Below the pieces are notes generated by a model. That model worked only from the letters and a program-made list of their open reading frames with translations. It ran no database searches and was not told where the DNA came from. The translations under genes and the position numbers were made by a program. Below, one piece after another: positions 1-9,946 of a stretch of 64,000 nucleotides of DNA. Positions within the stretch are counted from its first letter, which is position 1, and each line of letters starts with the position of its first letter. The DNA is from Tipula vernalis (lineage: Eukaryota > Arthropoda > Insecta > Diptera > Tipulidae), in contig OY282560.1 of the NCBI GenBank assembly GCA_958295665.1, positions 187,101,561 to 187,165,560 on the forward strand, read 5' to 3'.

Positions 1-560
1 GATGAACTACTGCGATAACTCCACATCGGTAAGTTTTTTTTTTTTTTTTGAAAATTTGCAGTTGGATATATGCAGGAATAATCGCAGTGACAGGTTTATT
101 ATAATCTAAGATCGATTGTCTTGATAAATTGCGGCATGAAGAACACAACCAAGTAGCAGAAGCGGAATTAATGTATTTCACCAAAAGATAGATGTAATAT
201 ACAGTAATCGTTATAGGGCTACTGCCTAACGCTATAGTCAAAATACAATTGTAAACTAGAAATCTTAACAAATAGTATTAACACCATATTAATTCCACGC
301 CAAAAAACTAATAAATTAAAATTATATTGGTTTTGAGGTATGCTACGCGAAAGAATTTTTAAATAATTATCAATATTATTTATTGCTTGCGCGCTTTTAA
401 ATAAACTTTCGACTTTACATTCTCTATAAAAAAAAAAAAAAAAAATTATCGTGAGAAATTTATTTTTTCCATTATTTGGCCTTCCAGTTTTTTTTATCAA
501 TTAAGTCACTATTCATTGGGGATTGTTTGTTTAAATTAAACCTATTTCTTACTTAGAAAT
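1..560. other. AT-rich DNA, no gene seen
   Basis: There are homopolymer runs (T tract near 36-50, A tract near 429-446) and no reading frame with a recognisable domain. I see nothing else in this stretch. Confidence 0.6.
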
Positions 561-770
561 AAGGGTTGTTAATAAGGGATGTATAGGGTGAAATTTTGTA
601 AATGTGAGTAGAGTTTCGTAATCGGTGGCCCAAAAGGTAATGTGATATATACGGCATTTTACGCATAGGGTTGTAAATAATGGATAAAGAGGTGAAATTT
701 TGTAAGTGTGATTAGAGATGCGTGATCAGCGACCCCAACAAAACCCTCTGTATTCAGAATTTGTATAGCC
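561..770. repeat. Two diverged tandem units of about 105 bp
   Basis: A block beginning AGGGTTGTTAATAAGGG near 562 recurs near 667 as AGGGTTGTAAATAATGG. Both copies continue into a shared GGTGAAATTTTGTAA segment and a GTGA(G/T)TAGAG segment. The match is imperfect, so this is an old duplication. The stretch after it (770-1000) has no recognisable content. Confidence 0.55.
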
Positions 771-999
771 CTATATAGCCCCGCTGTTTGTTGGTGTACA
801 TGAAAAAAATGAAAAAAAAAAAATTAAACATTTGACGTGAGTGTAAAGCTAAACGCCGATTGTGGCAATAAAGGACTGCTGACTGGACGGCAATAAACCG
901 TTGCAACTACTTATTTCAGATCATTAATATGCTTTATTAACTTTGTAACCGAATAATAGAACAGATGTATTCATTAATATGGTGAATCTCAAATCATTG

Positions 1000-1760
1000 C
1001 GCTTGATACCTCGAATGCGTTCGATCGTGTGTCGCACAAGGCTTTACTGTGCAAGTTAGGAGCAATTGAATTTCTCAGTTCGTTGGTCTCTTGGATTGAG
1101 AACTACCTTTTTGTTTGAGGATCCGATAGGTGGTGGATAATGCGACCTTTGTTTTTCACACATTAAATGTTGGTATCCCTTAGGGACTACATCTTTTTCT
1201 GTTTCTTCTTCTTCTTTATCGCGAAACAACGTTCTCGCACAGAGATTTGCTATGAAGGCTCGACTTGAGCATGACCTCGTATGTAATTCTCAAATGGAAA
1301 ACAGGTTTAGATTCAATCCAAACTAGTCGTGTATTTTTACCGGCAGAAACGACGAACATGTACTATCTTTTGAGATTGATGGCACCAGCGTGAGCTCATC
1401 TGAATCCGTTGCCCAAGTGATTTTATTATTTATAGTTAAGCCAAGAATTAGTTTAGTAATTAATAATAAAATCTCTTGCGCCATACAAATAATGTGTATT
1501 GGTTATTTATGACGATGTAAATTTTTGTTTTAATTAATTCACTCGAAGTAGGTTCAGAATCGGGCATGTGGAACGAGTTCGGACTCTAAAATCTTCTCTA
1601 TAATTGATTCTCCCTCCCATAAATGGAACGTATAAGTCGTATACGTCTTCTACACAAATATTTTCATGAGTTGTACCGAGCCTGCTCAGGCCAACACCTT
1701 AAGATAAACAGTTCGTAGGTAAAACCTTGAACTCTGATTTGCAAGGACCAATAAGTTTGT
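1000..1760 (+). pseudogene. Decayed non-LTR retrotransposon reverse transcriptase
   Basis: From 1002 one frame reads LDTSNAFDRVSHKALLCKLG and then a WIENYL segment, which is the conserved reverse-transcriptase block with the first catalytic Asp and the following W-I-x-x-Y-L motif of Jockey/I-type LINEs. Near 1173 the diagnostic G-V/I-P-Q-G motif survives as G-I-P-stop-G, with a Gln codon turned into TAG. Near 1310 a fragment resembles the RFNPxK motif, and near 1381 a fragment resembles the idGxxv segment that follows the polymerase domain. A last degraded piece lies near 1640-1700. Stops and frameshifts separate the pieces, so this is an inactive relic. I assign it to the Jockey-like group only loosely; I and R1 types are alternatives. 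Confidence 0.75.
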
Positions 1761-2640
1761 AGAATGGGTTGGACGATGAAACTTTCGCGGTGAAAATAGA
1801 CATTTTAAAAGATTATCTGTAGGGCTCCGGAATACTAGTCAAAAATATTTGATTAAACCAAAGAAAGGAGTTTCGGTTAAAAATTGGAAGGTAACTCAGT
1901 CAAAATATTTGTGGTCTGAAATGCCTTTTCAAAAGGTAGTTCAATCAAAAGACTCAAAAGGCATTCAAGTCAAAACTTTCTCACTGGTATACTTTTGGAT
2001 TTTTCACTGAAATTGGCTTGGATAAGTTTGGTTTAGGCATAACTGAAATGAACAGTTTCTGTGTAACGTTTCCAAATCCAATTTTTAAAATGGTTTCTAA
2101 AAATGGATTCCGGAAAATCTGTATATAACCTACTGGACGAAAAGACAAAGGAGCTTCAGTGAAAATCACTTATAGGCAAAGTTAGAAAGTTCTCAATTCA
2201 TTGATAATTTGAACCCTTGCGATGAACTGTCGATATATGATCAAATTTAATTCTAAGAAAAGAGCCGAATCCAGATTGTATACGTTTAAAAAGTTTACTA
2301 AGGAATTTTCTTAAAAGGGAAGAACAGTTTGTGATCAAAGAGATCTTAGCCAAAGCCATTAACTGGACTGTATCTCACAAGCTACCATCGAATTAGGTTT
2401 TAAAAAAGGTTGATCTACACCATTTTTAGCCAATTTTATCTAAATTTCACTTGTATTAGATTCAAGACACTTGTAGATAAATTTTACTTTGCACTCTAGA
2501 ATTAATACACAAACCTGCAATTAATTTTTGTTATAATCTGCTAAAACTAGGTTATATTTGAAATTTCCCAAGACACGTAAAACTGCGTTTGTTCTTAGAA
2601 AGCTTAAACCAAAAAAAGCTATCTAAGGAAGCGCATTCTC
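1761..2640. other. Non-coding, no gene recognised
   Basis: The stretch 1840-2000 repeats short phrases of the type AGTCAAAA and CAAAAGGTA in an irregular way. A 62-codon minus-strand frame at 1981-2169 resembles nothing I know. No other structure is seen. Confidence 0.5.
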
Positions 2641-2846
2641 AGAAGGTTTAGAGATGTAGGATTTTACATTTTAATTGTTTAATTTTTTTTTTTATTTGAA
2701 TGTTAATTAATCCATATAATTTCTAATATGCAACCAGTGATTAGACCATTTTAAATGTGTTTTTACATGACACGTAGATGTATATTAGTACATATTTACG
2801 AATAATCATTCAACGAAATCGACTAATAGACAGAATTCTATTTATT

Positions 2847-3148
2847 TAATTTTTTAATTTATATGATTTTAATATGTTCCGAAGATTGTAAGACATCCAA
2901 ATAAAAAAAATTAAAATGTAAAATTAGCTTACACAGAAATAGAGCTGTGTGAATATCGCGAAGAAGAAAAATTGTAAGAGAATTTATCATCTGTATTAGT
3001 ATGATTCGCTAGTATGATTCGCAGTCCAGTCGCCGCGGCCTGATGAGAAGATTGATTTTTTCATAATCATAAGCTCATCAGTTCGAAACTGAATTGAATT
3101 CTCTTACAATCTTTGGAACATATTAAAATCATATAAATTAAAAAATGT
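2847..3148. repeat. Nested inverted repeat (MITE-like)
   Basis: The outer arm at 2847-2891 reads TTTTTTAATTTATATGATTT and onward, and is repeated in reverse complement at about 3103-3148 with one or two mismatches over about 45 bases. An inner inverted pair is ATTGTAAGAGAATT at 2971-2984 against its complement at 3099-3112. The interior also holds a short direct duplication of AGTATGATTCGC (near 2998 and 3011) and a GC-rich core with a hammerhead-like motif. The structure fits a non-autonomous, hairpin-forming element; its family is unknown. Confidence 0.75.
3021..3090 (+). other. Hammerhead-ribozyme-like core (candidate)
   Basis: The invariant blocks of a hammerhead occur in the right order: GTC at 3024-3026 and again at 3029-3031, CTGATGAG at 3040-3047, and CGAAAC at 3084-3089. 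Possible helices each begin with the expected pair but are only 3 bp long: GCC/GGC, GAA/TTC and CAG/CTG. Against this, CTGATGAG can pair fully with CTCATCAG at 3074-3081, and the loop closing helix I would be only two bases. It may be a relic, a dimer-dependent form, or chance. Confidence 0.25.
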
Positions 3149-3365
3149 AGGATTTGTTCTTACAATTTACTATGATTTCGAACACCATTTCCTAGCATTT
3201 AGGACACTTAAGAGTTTGACTACAATGAAAAGGGCGCGTACAAAAAATGATGTTTAAAGTGCCTATAAGTGCAAAACTTGATAAAAATGTTACTACACAA
3301 ACTTGAAAAATGACGCACGATCAGAAAACCCAAAAGCGAATAACAAAATAATAAAAAAAAAGTTA

Positions 3366-3371
3366 TGTTTA
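3366..3371 (-). terminator. Possible poly(A) signal ATTAAA after H2A
   Basis: ATTAAA on the minus strand lies about 57 bases beyond the H2A stop codon. I could not find a GGYYCTTTTCAGRRCC-type stem-loop in the same interval, which would be expected for a replication-dependent histone mRNA. Confidence 0.3.
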
Positions 3372-3427
3372 ATGTTTGGCCTTCACTGAAATATTTGTGT
3401 TTTGTATGAATATTATTATCTTGATAT

Positions 3428-3802
3428 TTAAGCTTTCTTCTCAGTTTTCTTTGGTAATAAAACAGCTTGAATATTTGGTAAAGCACCACCTTGAGCAATT
3501 GTAACACCAGATAATAATTTATTTAATTCTTCATCATTACGGATTGCTAATTGTAAATGACGTGGAATTATTCTTGTTTTCGTATTATCTCTTGCTGCAT
3601 TACACGCCAATTCTAATACTTCAGCTGCTAAATATTCCATAACGGTAGCTAAATAAACAGGAGCATCGGCACCAACACGTTCAGTATAATTTCCTTTACG
3701 TAATAAACGATGAATTCTTCCAACTGGAAATTGTAATCCAGCACGATTTGAACGTAACTTTGCCTTTCCCTTAACTTTACCACCTTTACCGCGACCAGAC
3801 AT
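3428..3802 (-). CDS. H2A: Histone H2A (orphan, divergent copy)
   Basis: This 124-residue protein is the core histone that pairs with H2B in the nucleosome. It starts [15 protein letters not shown], carries the histone-fold segment [19 protein letters not shown], the acidic-patch residues (E56, E61, E64, D90, E91, E92) and ends [10 protein letters not shown], as in insect canonical H2A, with the same length and no intron. Compared with the canonical sequence as I remember it, several normally invariant positions differ: L16, D46 (Gly), T53 (Ala), C67 (Gly), T74 (Lys) and A107 (Val). There is no divergent H2B or other histone gene within this window, although insect histones usually sit in repeated clusters. 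No consensus histone 3' stem-loop is evident downstream, while an ATTAAA lies about 57 bases past the stop. It may be a replacement-type or lineage-specific variant, or a decaying copy; the frame is intact. The start ATG follows an A-rich leader. Confidence 0.95.
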   Translation of the reverse strand: MSGRGKGGKVKGKAKLRSNRAGLQFPVGRIHRLLRKGNYTERVGADAPVYLATVMEYLAAEVLELACNAARDNTKTRIIPRHLQLAIRNDEELNKLLSGVTIAQGGALPNIQAVLLPKKTEKKA

Positions 3803-3925
3803 ATTTTATTTTTAGTTTTTAAATTCAAATAATGAACAGAACAAAATTCAACAGAAAACTATGCAACAAATTTTTTTCCCGCCAAGTTTTTATGTTAAAA
3901 AACTTTTATCGAAAATCGACAGTTT

Positions 3926-3937
3926 TCATATAAATAT
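3926..3937 (-). promoter_or_regulatory. Possible TATA box of H2A
   Basis: On the minus strand CATATTTATATG lies about 125 bases upstream of the H2A ATG, which would leave a 5' leader of about 95 bases. It is the best TATA-like element in the region, but the DNA is AT-rich, so chance is a real alternative. Confidence 0.35.
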
Positions 3938-4087
3938 GGTACTTTGGGCGAGAGAAAGCAGCGCCAAAATTGTGTTTACGTAGACCACATTCAAATAAAT
4001 AAATTTTTTAAACTAATACTTTTAAATATTCTGCATTACATTCCAATCAAAATTTTTTTTTAAATTTTAATTACAGCTAATTTAATT

Positions 4088-4700
4088 GTACTTAAAATTG
4101 TTTGTTTACACAAATTTTGATTCATTATTATTTGAGCAACATGGAAAAATTAAAAAGAAAATCAATTAAATTTAAAATTATTTTTGGCTAATTAAATAGT
4201 GATTTAGTCACTAATTAATTATGTTCAAGGTCAAATTTTACGTCATTTAATAAACTGAAATTGAACATTGACATTGAGGAGGATTCTAGTTTATAGAGCT
4301 TACACCCAAACGGAATATGATTTACCGTAAGAGACGTACCGTAGAGTACTTTTGTAGGAGCCGCCTCAAGAAATAAATGGTTATGCGACTTTATAAACAA
4401 CAACTTATAATTTCCAAGTGTTTAAATGAGGGTACCGTGTGAGACAAATTCTAGGTGAATTTATCAACAAATTTTTAGAGCTTGCTTGATAACTTGATAG
4501 CATTGAAAAGTAATAAAAACTTACCAAGGGCATACAAAACTTTAGTGACTAAACCACTATTTAATTAGCCAAAAATAATTTTAAATAAATATATATGTAT
4601 ATAGTAAATCAATTAATTACTATTTTTCCTTTTTCAAATTTTTCCACGTTGCTCAAATAATTATGAATCATAATTTGGGTGAACGAATAATTTTATAAAG
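4088..4700. repeat. Long-arm inverted repeat, MITE-like, ~600 bp
   Basis: The arm around 4100-4214 contains ATTTGAGCAACATGG, TTTTTGGCTAATTAAATAGT and TTTAGTCACTAA. The reverse complement of these blocks appears in the same order at about 4542-4690 (TTAGTGACTAAACCACTATT, TTAATTAGCCAAAAATAA, CCACGTTGCTCAAATAAT). The arms are 110-130 bases and imperfect, with a unique centre of about 325 bases (4215-4541). No transposase frame is present, so it is probably a non-autonomous DNA element. Confidence 0.7.
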
Positions 4701-5834
4701 CAGAAAAATAATATAATTTAATTAATGGTATTAGTGTTAAACATTTTATTATTTATATCAATGATTGGCATGTCTGATTTGATAGGCGCAAAGCCGCTAG
4801 CAAAGTAGATGAAAAATTGGTAAAATGAAAAGAGAAACATTCTTAAAACAACTATAAACTGCGTTTTCAGCAAAACGTTTCAAACCGGCGTTATAGTCTC
4901 CATATAAAATTGGATACCGTATTTCAAAATATTTTACATAAATCTGTTATTTATTAGTAGAATTAATTTGTTTAATTTTAATATGTTTATTATCACCTAA
5001 AAACGTTCGACCCTTATGTAAATAGGCAACACAACTTTTGAAAGTGAAACATAAATTTAAATTAATTGTTAGCAGTTCCTCCACGAAAACATAACAAACG
5101 CGCAACAAAACATTGTTATATGAGTTATAAGTATGACTAATTAATTTCACAATGAATTGACTACTTTTACCTTTTATGATTTTCACTTATTTATAGCATA
5201 ATTTTTTCGTAATTAAATATGTACTTAACAATCTAGCTGTAATGTGTAAACAAGACGTGTTAAAAGAAGAAAATTTATTTTAAAATGAATTAGTCATATT
5301 CATATTATTTTATATACTTATATGTACACAATACTGATCGTAGACAAAGTGACGACAAAAGTTTCATTGCTTGTTTGAGTAAAGTTCCGAAGTTGAATAA
5401 ATTTATGACGAATGGATTTAAATTATTGCCAGGTGCAATAGAGATAAGTATCGGCGGCTTTAATCGGTTTGCTGAAAGCTACAACTTTGTTTCCCTTAAG
5501 AATGTCTTTTTAGCTATTTTTTCTATATACTTATCTTGCGAATTTTTGGCTCTGGAGAGCCAAACTAGAAAGAGATAGAGTCAAACTACACTTACAGTAC
5601 ACAGTAAGAAAACGCGATTACTTTTTCAAAAAGTGTTCCCAATAGCCGAATTTTCGGCATCAAATATTGTTGTTGGTAAAACGTATTTTAATTTGTTTAT
5701 ACAAATTTTGCAGCGTTACTTAGTAGTCACACGAATTTATACAAAAGATATAAATTTATCGCGTTATTAAATATACTGATAACATAAATTATAATAAATT
5801 AATTATTTATGCACAAATAAAAAAAAACATAAAA
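4701..5834. other. AT-rich DNA, no gene recognised
   Basis: Two short open frames (4947-5186 minus, 5375-5578 plus) have no motif I recognise and do not begin with convincing starts. Nothing else stands out. Confidence 0.5.
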
Positions 5835-6367
5835 TGAACTACTAAATATTTATGTTGTTGGATATTTTACGAATTATACTAATATATTTTTATTATGCTT
5901 TCTATTAAATTTGTTCGCATTTAATCAAAACGGCAGTTTTCAGGGATTTAACATTTAAATCGTTCATGGGACAAATCGCCACGTGCCAATCATCGTGTTC
6001 ATTCCATTTCGATAGGATAGCGCCACCCGGCTAGTGTGGCGATTTGTCCCATGAACGATTTAAATGTTAAATCCCTGAAAACTGCCGTTTTGATTAAATG
6101 CGAACAAATTTAATAGAAAGCAAAATAAAAATATATTAGTATAATTCGTAAAATATCCAACAACATAAATATTTAGTAGTTCATACTAAATATTTATGTT
6201 GTTGGATATTTTACGAATTATACTAATATATTTTTATTTTGCTTTCTATTAAATTTGTTCGCATTTAATCAAAACGGCAGTTTTCAGGGATTTAACATTT
6301 AAATCGTTCATGGGACAAATCGCCACACTAGCCGGGTGGCGCTATCCTATCGAAATGGAATGAACAC
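5835..6367. repeat. Three-arm palindrome chain (foldback element)
   Basis: A segment of about 148 bp (5835-5982), beginning near ACTACTAAATATTTATG and ending GGGACAAATCGCCAC, is followed by a 53-bp spacer (5983-6035), then its near-perfect reverse complement (6036-6183), then a third copy in the original orientation (about 6185-6326). Last comes the reverse complement of most of the spacer (6327-6367), starting ACTAGCCGGGTGGCGC. The order is arm, centre, arm-reversed, arm, centre-reversed. The arms differ by only a few bases, so the event is fairly recent. It looks like a TIR element duplicated through its own end, or a snap-back replication product. Confidence 0.92.
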
Positions 6368-6766
6368 ATCATATTATTAAATGTCAAATTTTTTTTTTTT
6401 TTTTAAAAACTACTTGAAATGTTCTAAATTATTTAGAGAATCATGTTAATCATTACGAGTAATCTTCCTTACTTAAAACGAGTAAAACCACTACATCAAT
6501 TACAATTACGAGTAATATTTGAGTTAAAAGCAGATAAAAAACCACAAATACTTAAATTCGTGCGTTAAAATCGTGCGTTAAGTTTTCCAAATCAAATACA
6601 TAACTAAGTGCAGGTTATAACAGGTTACAACAAAAGGTTAATTACAGATTTGTCTGTTAATTGTTGAGCCCGCAACATCAAACCGCAGGCATTTCAAAAC
6701 GAAGGTAAGTCATATCGACAAGAGTATGTATAGCATGAATCTAAATATAAACGAAAACGACTATAT
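6368..6766. other. Non-coding DNA 5' of the gypsy element
   Basis: There is a T tract at about 6389-6405 and a phrase ACGAGTAA repeated several times near 6450-6520. No gene is seen. The sequence has no match to the 3' terminal region of the neighbouring gypsy element. Confidence 0.5.
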
Positions 6767-7049
6767 TGTGACGGTGGCACCTAGTGTGTAATAGAAGAAA
6801 TTAAATTAATAGCTCCATGTTTAAACTGTACTAAAATGGAATTCACCATGATAAAATTTTTCTACACTATTTCTTATATCTTAACTACCAGTGTAAACTC
6901 ATCATGTAAAACCATTAGTGTAAAGACGATTGATAGCTATATTCATTCCAAACATACATATACTTAATTGTACGCCATTATAATAAAGAGAGTCAGTCAG
7001 CAATCCCAGTTAATATACTGCCTTTTACTTATCTACAAAATACATAACA
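6767..7049 (+). repeat. Candidate 5' LTR of gypsy element
   Basis: The segment begins TGTGACGGTGGCACC and ends ATACATAACA, giving TG...CA ends, and is directly followed by a TTGGCGACGAGGAC primer-site-like sequence. Inside, ATTATAATAAAGAG followed by AGTCAGTCAG near 6977-7000 is a plausible TATA and initiator. No copy of this LTR is found at the 3' end of the element, so the boundaries rest on motifs alone. Confidence 0.55.
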
Positions 7050-7051
7050 AG

Positions 7052-7065
7052 TTGGCGACGAGGAC
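7052..7065 (+). other. Candidate tRNA primer-binding site
   Basis: TTGGCGACGAGGAC lies just inside the candidate LTR. It starts with the TGG expected for pairing with a tRNA CCA end and is the kind of sequence that follows the LTR in many insect gypsy elements. I cannot say which tRNA is used. Confidence 0.5.
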
Positions 7066-7180
7066 AAGGAAAAAAAAAAAAGAAAAGAATTATTCGTGCA
7101 ATTTCTACATCAAAAAAAATTTGCAATCGGAAGATTCAGAGTTGTGCGATTTTTTTTTTTTTTTTTTAATTACATCTAAA

Positions 7181-8412
7181 ATGGCGACTACTACAGTAAT
7201 GCAAAATACGATTACAATGGAACCATTTGATGCCAAAGTGGGAAAGTGGAGCCGATGGGTTGATCGTTTCGAAAATGCTATTGGACTGGTAGAAAATGGC
7301 GAGGGAAATAAGGTTAGTTATCTCCTGATGTACATGGGCGGTGATGCGTACAACGTGTTGTGCGATAAATTGCTCCTGCAAAAGCCAAAGATCAACAGTA
7401 CAAGGAAATTGTGGCTAAATTGAAGGCTTATTACGAACCAACACCGAATGAAATATTGGAAAACTATCGATTCCATTTACGTAAGCAAAAGGACCATGAA
7501 AATTGTGATGAATTTCTGGTGGCGTTGCGGCGTATGTCAACCGAGTGTAAATTTGGTGCACATTTAGACACTGCTTTGCGGAATCAATTCGTGTTCGGTA
7601 TGAAAAATGAACGTATTTTAAATCGGTTATTGGAAAAGCAAGATTTAACGTTGGAAAAGGCATTAATCACTGCGAAATCGATGGAAGCATCGGAACGAGG
7701 TGGCGCTGAAATTTACAAATACAAAGACACGAATACAGTTAATTATGTCAAAATACATACGAAAAAGAAGAAGTCATACAGTGGTAAAGGCGGAGGCAGT
7801 ACAAACGGCGATGCGAAGAAATCGAATGAAGTGGTTACTACCACAAATACAAATGGTGGCAGAAAATGTTTTCGGTACGGCAAACCGGATCATTTAGCCA
7901 ACAAATGCACATTCATAAATGCAAATTGCAATTTCTGCAAACAAAAAGGTCATTTAGAAAGAGTTTGCATGAAAAAAAACAAATGCGAAGTACATCAATT
8001 GGAAGAAGTTCAAAATAATATGCAGATCAGTGAAATTTTGCTCATTGAAAATAAAAATTATCTTCAGAATAAATATTTTTACGATTTGAAAATCAATGAT
8101 ATTCCTTTTACATTTGAAATAGATACCGGTAGTACAGTTACGATTATTAATTTGGACGATGCACGTCGATATTTTAGTTCATTGATTTTACATCCCAACG
8201 ATACAGAATTGGAAAGTTACACCGAAGCCAGACTGGACATATTGGGATTCCCTTACGTCAAAGTGGAAACCGACGAATTACACACAGATTTGAAACTGTA
8301 CATTGCTCGATCACGACGAAATCCATTGTTGGGACGTGAATGGCTAAGACAAATTAAATTGGATTGGGCCAAGATTTTTAAGCAGTTTCAACAGGAAAAG
8401 AAGGGGAAGTAA
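7181..8412 (+). pseudogene. Gypsy gag and protease, frameshifted
   Basis: The ATG at 7181 opens a gag frame (MATTTVMQNTITMEPFD) that encodes the capsid-forming particle protein and runs until a one-base frame change near 7366-7381. The main part continues in the next frame from about 7390. It includes a conserved capsid stretch (ENYRFHLRKQKDHENCDEF), then two zinc knuckles at about 7860-7970. The first reads CFRYGKPDHLANKC, with its second Cys replaced by Tyr; the second, CNFCKQKGHLERVC, is complete. The aspartic protease follows with FEIDTGST near 8117 and a LLGREWL segment near 8330. The frame ends at 8412, a few bases before the polymerase frame. An upstream extension of the first frame to 6968 lies in the LTR and is not coding. 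Confidence 0.88.
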
Positions 8413-8417
8413 GTACA

Positions 8418-9946
8418 TTGCAATCAAATATACATGCTGCAATAAAATGCGAAAAAAATTTGAAATTACAATCGCTGCTACAAAAATATGAAAAATTATT
8501 TTCAAATACAATGGGTTGCATCACTGGTTTTAAAGCACGTTTACACGTGAAAAGTAATGCCATTCCAGTGTTCATAAAGGCACGTCGGGTTCCATTTCCA
8601 TTAATGCAATCAGTGGAAAAGGAATTGGATAAATTTGTTGAGGACGATATTATGGAAAAAGTGGACACTAGCGATTGGGCTACACCAGTTGTGTCTGTGC
8701 GCAAAGTGAATAATAGAGTCCGTATATGCAGCGACTACAAAGTGACAATCAATCCATGGTTAGAAATCGATGAATACCCATTGCCATCTATTGATGAATT
8801 GTTTGCGTCTATGGCCGGTGGCGAGAAGTTTTCAAAAATCGATTTGTCAAAGGCATATTTACAATTGGAAATACATCCAGATGACAGAAAATTGCTTACC
8901 TTAAACACACATAAAGGATTGTATCGTCCTAAACGTTTAATGTTTGGGGTGGCTTCTGCTCCAGCGAAATGGCAAAAATACATGGAACAATTATTAAGAG
9001 ACATTGATGGCGTAGTTGTATTTTTGGATGATATTAAAATCACTGCTCCTGATGATATTACACATTTGCTACGTTTACAAGAGGTTTTCAAAAAATTAGA
9101 TGAAAGGAATATGCGGGTGAATTTGGACAAATCGGAATTTATGAAGGACCGAATTGAATATTGTGGATATTTAATTGATCGCCACGGTATTCATAAAATG
9201 TCAAGTAAAATGGATGCCATACAACAGATGAAACGTCCTACATCAAAGGAAGAAGTGCGATCATTTGTCGGCTTAATAAATTACTACGGTCGATTTGTGC
9301 AGAATTTAAGTACAATGCTACATCCATTGTACAATTTAATAAAAGATGGTGTTGAGTTTAAGTGGAATACAACCTGCGAAAAAGCGTTCATCGATGCGAA
9401 AAATGTCATGCAATCGGATACAGTTTTGGTTCATTACAATCCAAAATTACCACTAGTGTTAGCGGTTGATGCAAGTCCGTACGGTGTAGGGACTGTGTTG
9501 AGTCATACATTTCCAGATGGCACAGAGAGGCCAATTCAATATGCATCACAAACGTTATCCGATGTTCAAAAACGATACAGTCAAATCGATTGTGAGGCAT
9601 ATGCAATTATTTTTGGTGTCAAGAAATTTCATCAGTACATTTTTGGCAGAAAATTTACATTATGTACGGACAACAAACCGATTGCTCAAATCATTTCACC
9701 GAACGCAAGTTTACCTGTACTATCTACTACAAGAATGTAACACTACGATATATTCTTAAGTTCATTTGATTACGTGGTACGGCATAAAAAATCAAATGAA
9801 AATGCAAATGCTGACGCGATGTTTCGATTACCAGTTCCGAATACAACCAATACAATCGAAGAAACAGATGTAATCGAAATTAATGCAATCGAAAATTTGC
9901 CTGTGACTACAATCGAACTTGGTGAAGCTACAAAAAGGATCCGACC
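8418..9946 (+). pseudogene. Gypsy reverse transcriptase and RNase H, broken
   Basis: The long frame 8418-9740 (440 codons) carries the reverse transcriptase: a DWATPVVSV segment, FSKIDLSKAYLQLEI with the first catalytic Asp, and the active-site motif VVFLDDIK, here F-L-D-D in the YxDD position as in many gypsy elements. A C-terminal RNase H follows, with LVLAVDASPYGVG, a Glu in CEAYAI and an Asp in CTDNKPI, so its catalytic triad is visible. A TAA at 9738-9740 replaces what is normally a coding codon (probably Gln); sense coding resumes directly after it through SFDYVVRHK and NANADAMFRLP up to about 9935, where a one-base frameshift leads into the integrase part. The preserved motifs suggest moderate age. 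Confidence 0.9.

Noticed and set aside
3200..3427. Histone 3' stem-loop after H2A
   Set aside because: No GGYYCTTTTCAGRRCC-type hairpin with flanking ACCA could be found; partial matches lacked the stem.
3220..3507. 95-codon minus-strand frame overlapping the H2A 3' end
   Set aside because: It overlaps the H2A gene in another frame, has no motif and is largely AT-driven.
4701..4740. Extending the 4.1-4.7 kb inverted repeat further outward
   Set aside because: Beyond about 4700 and before about 4088 the arms no longer agree better than chance in AT-rich DNA.
6968..7180. N-terminal extension of the gypsy gag frame
   Set aside because: It lies within the LTR and primer-site region and includes A and T runs; the ATG at 7181 starts the conserved protein.
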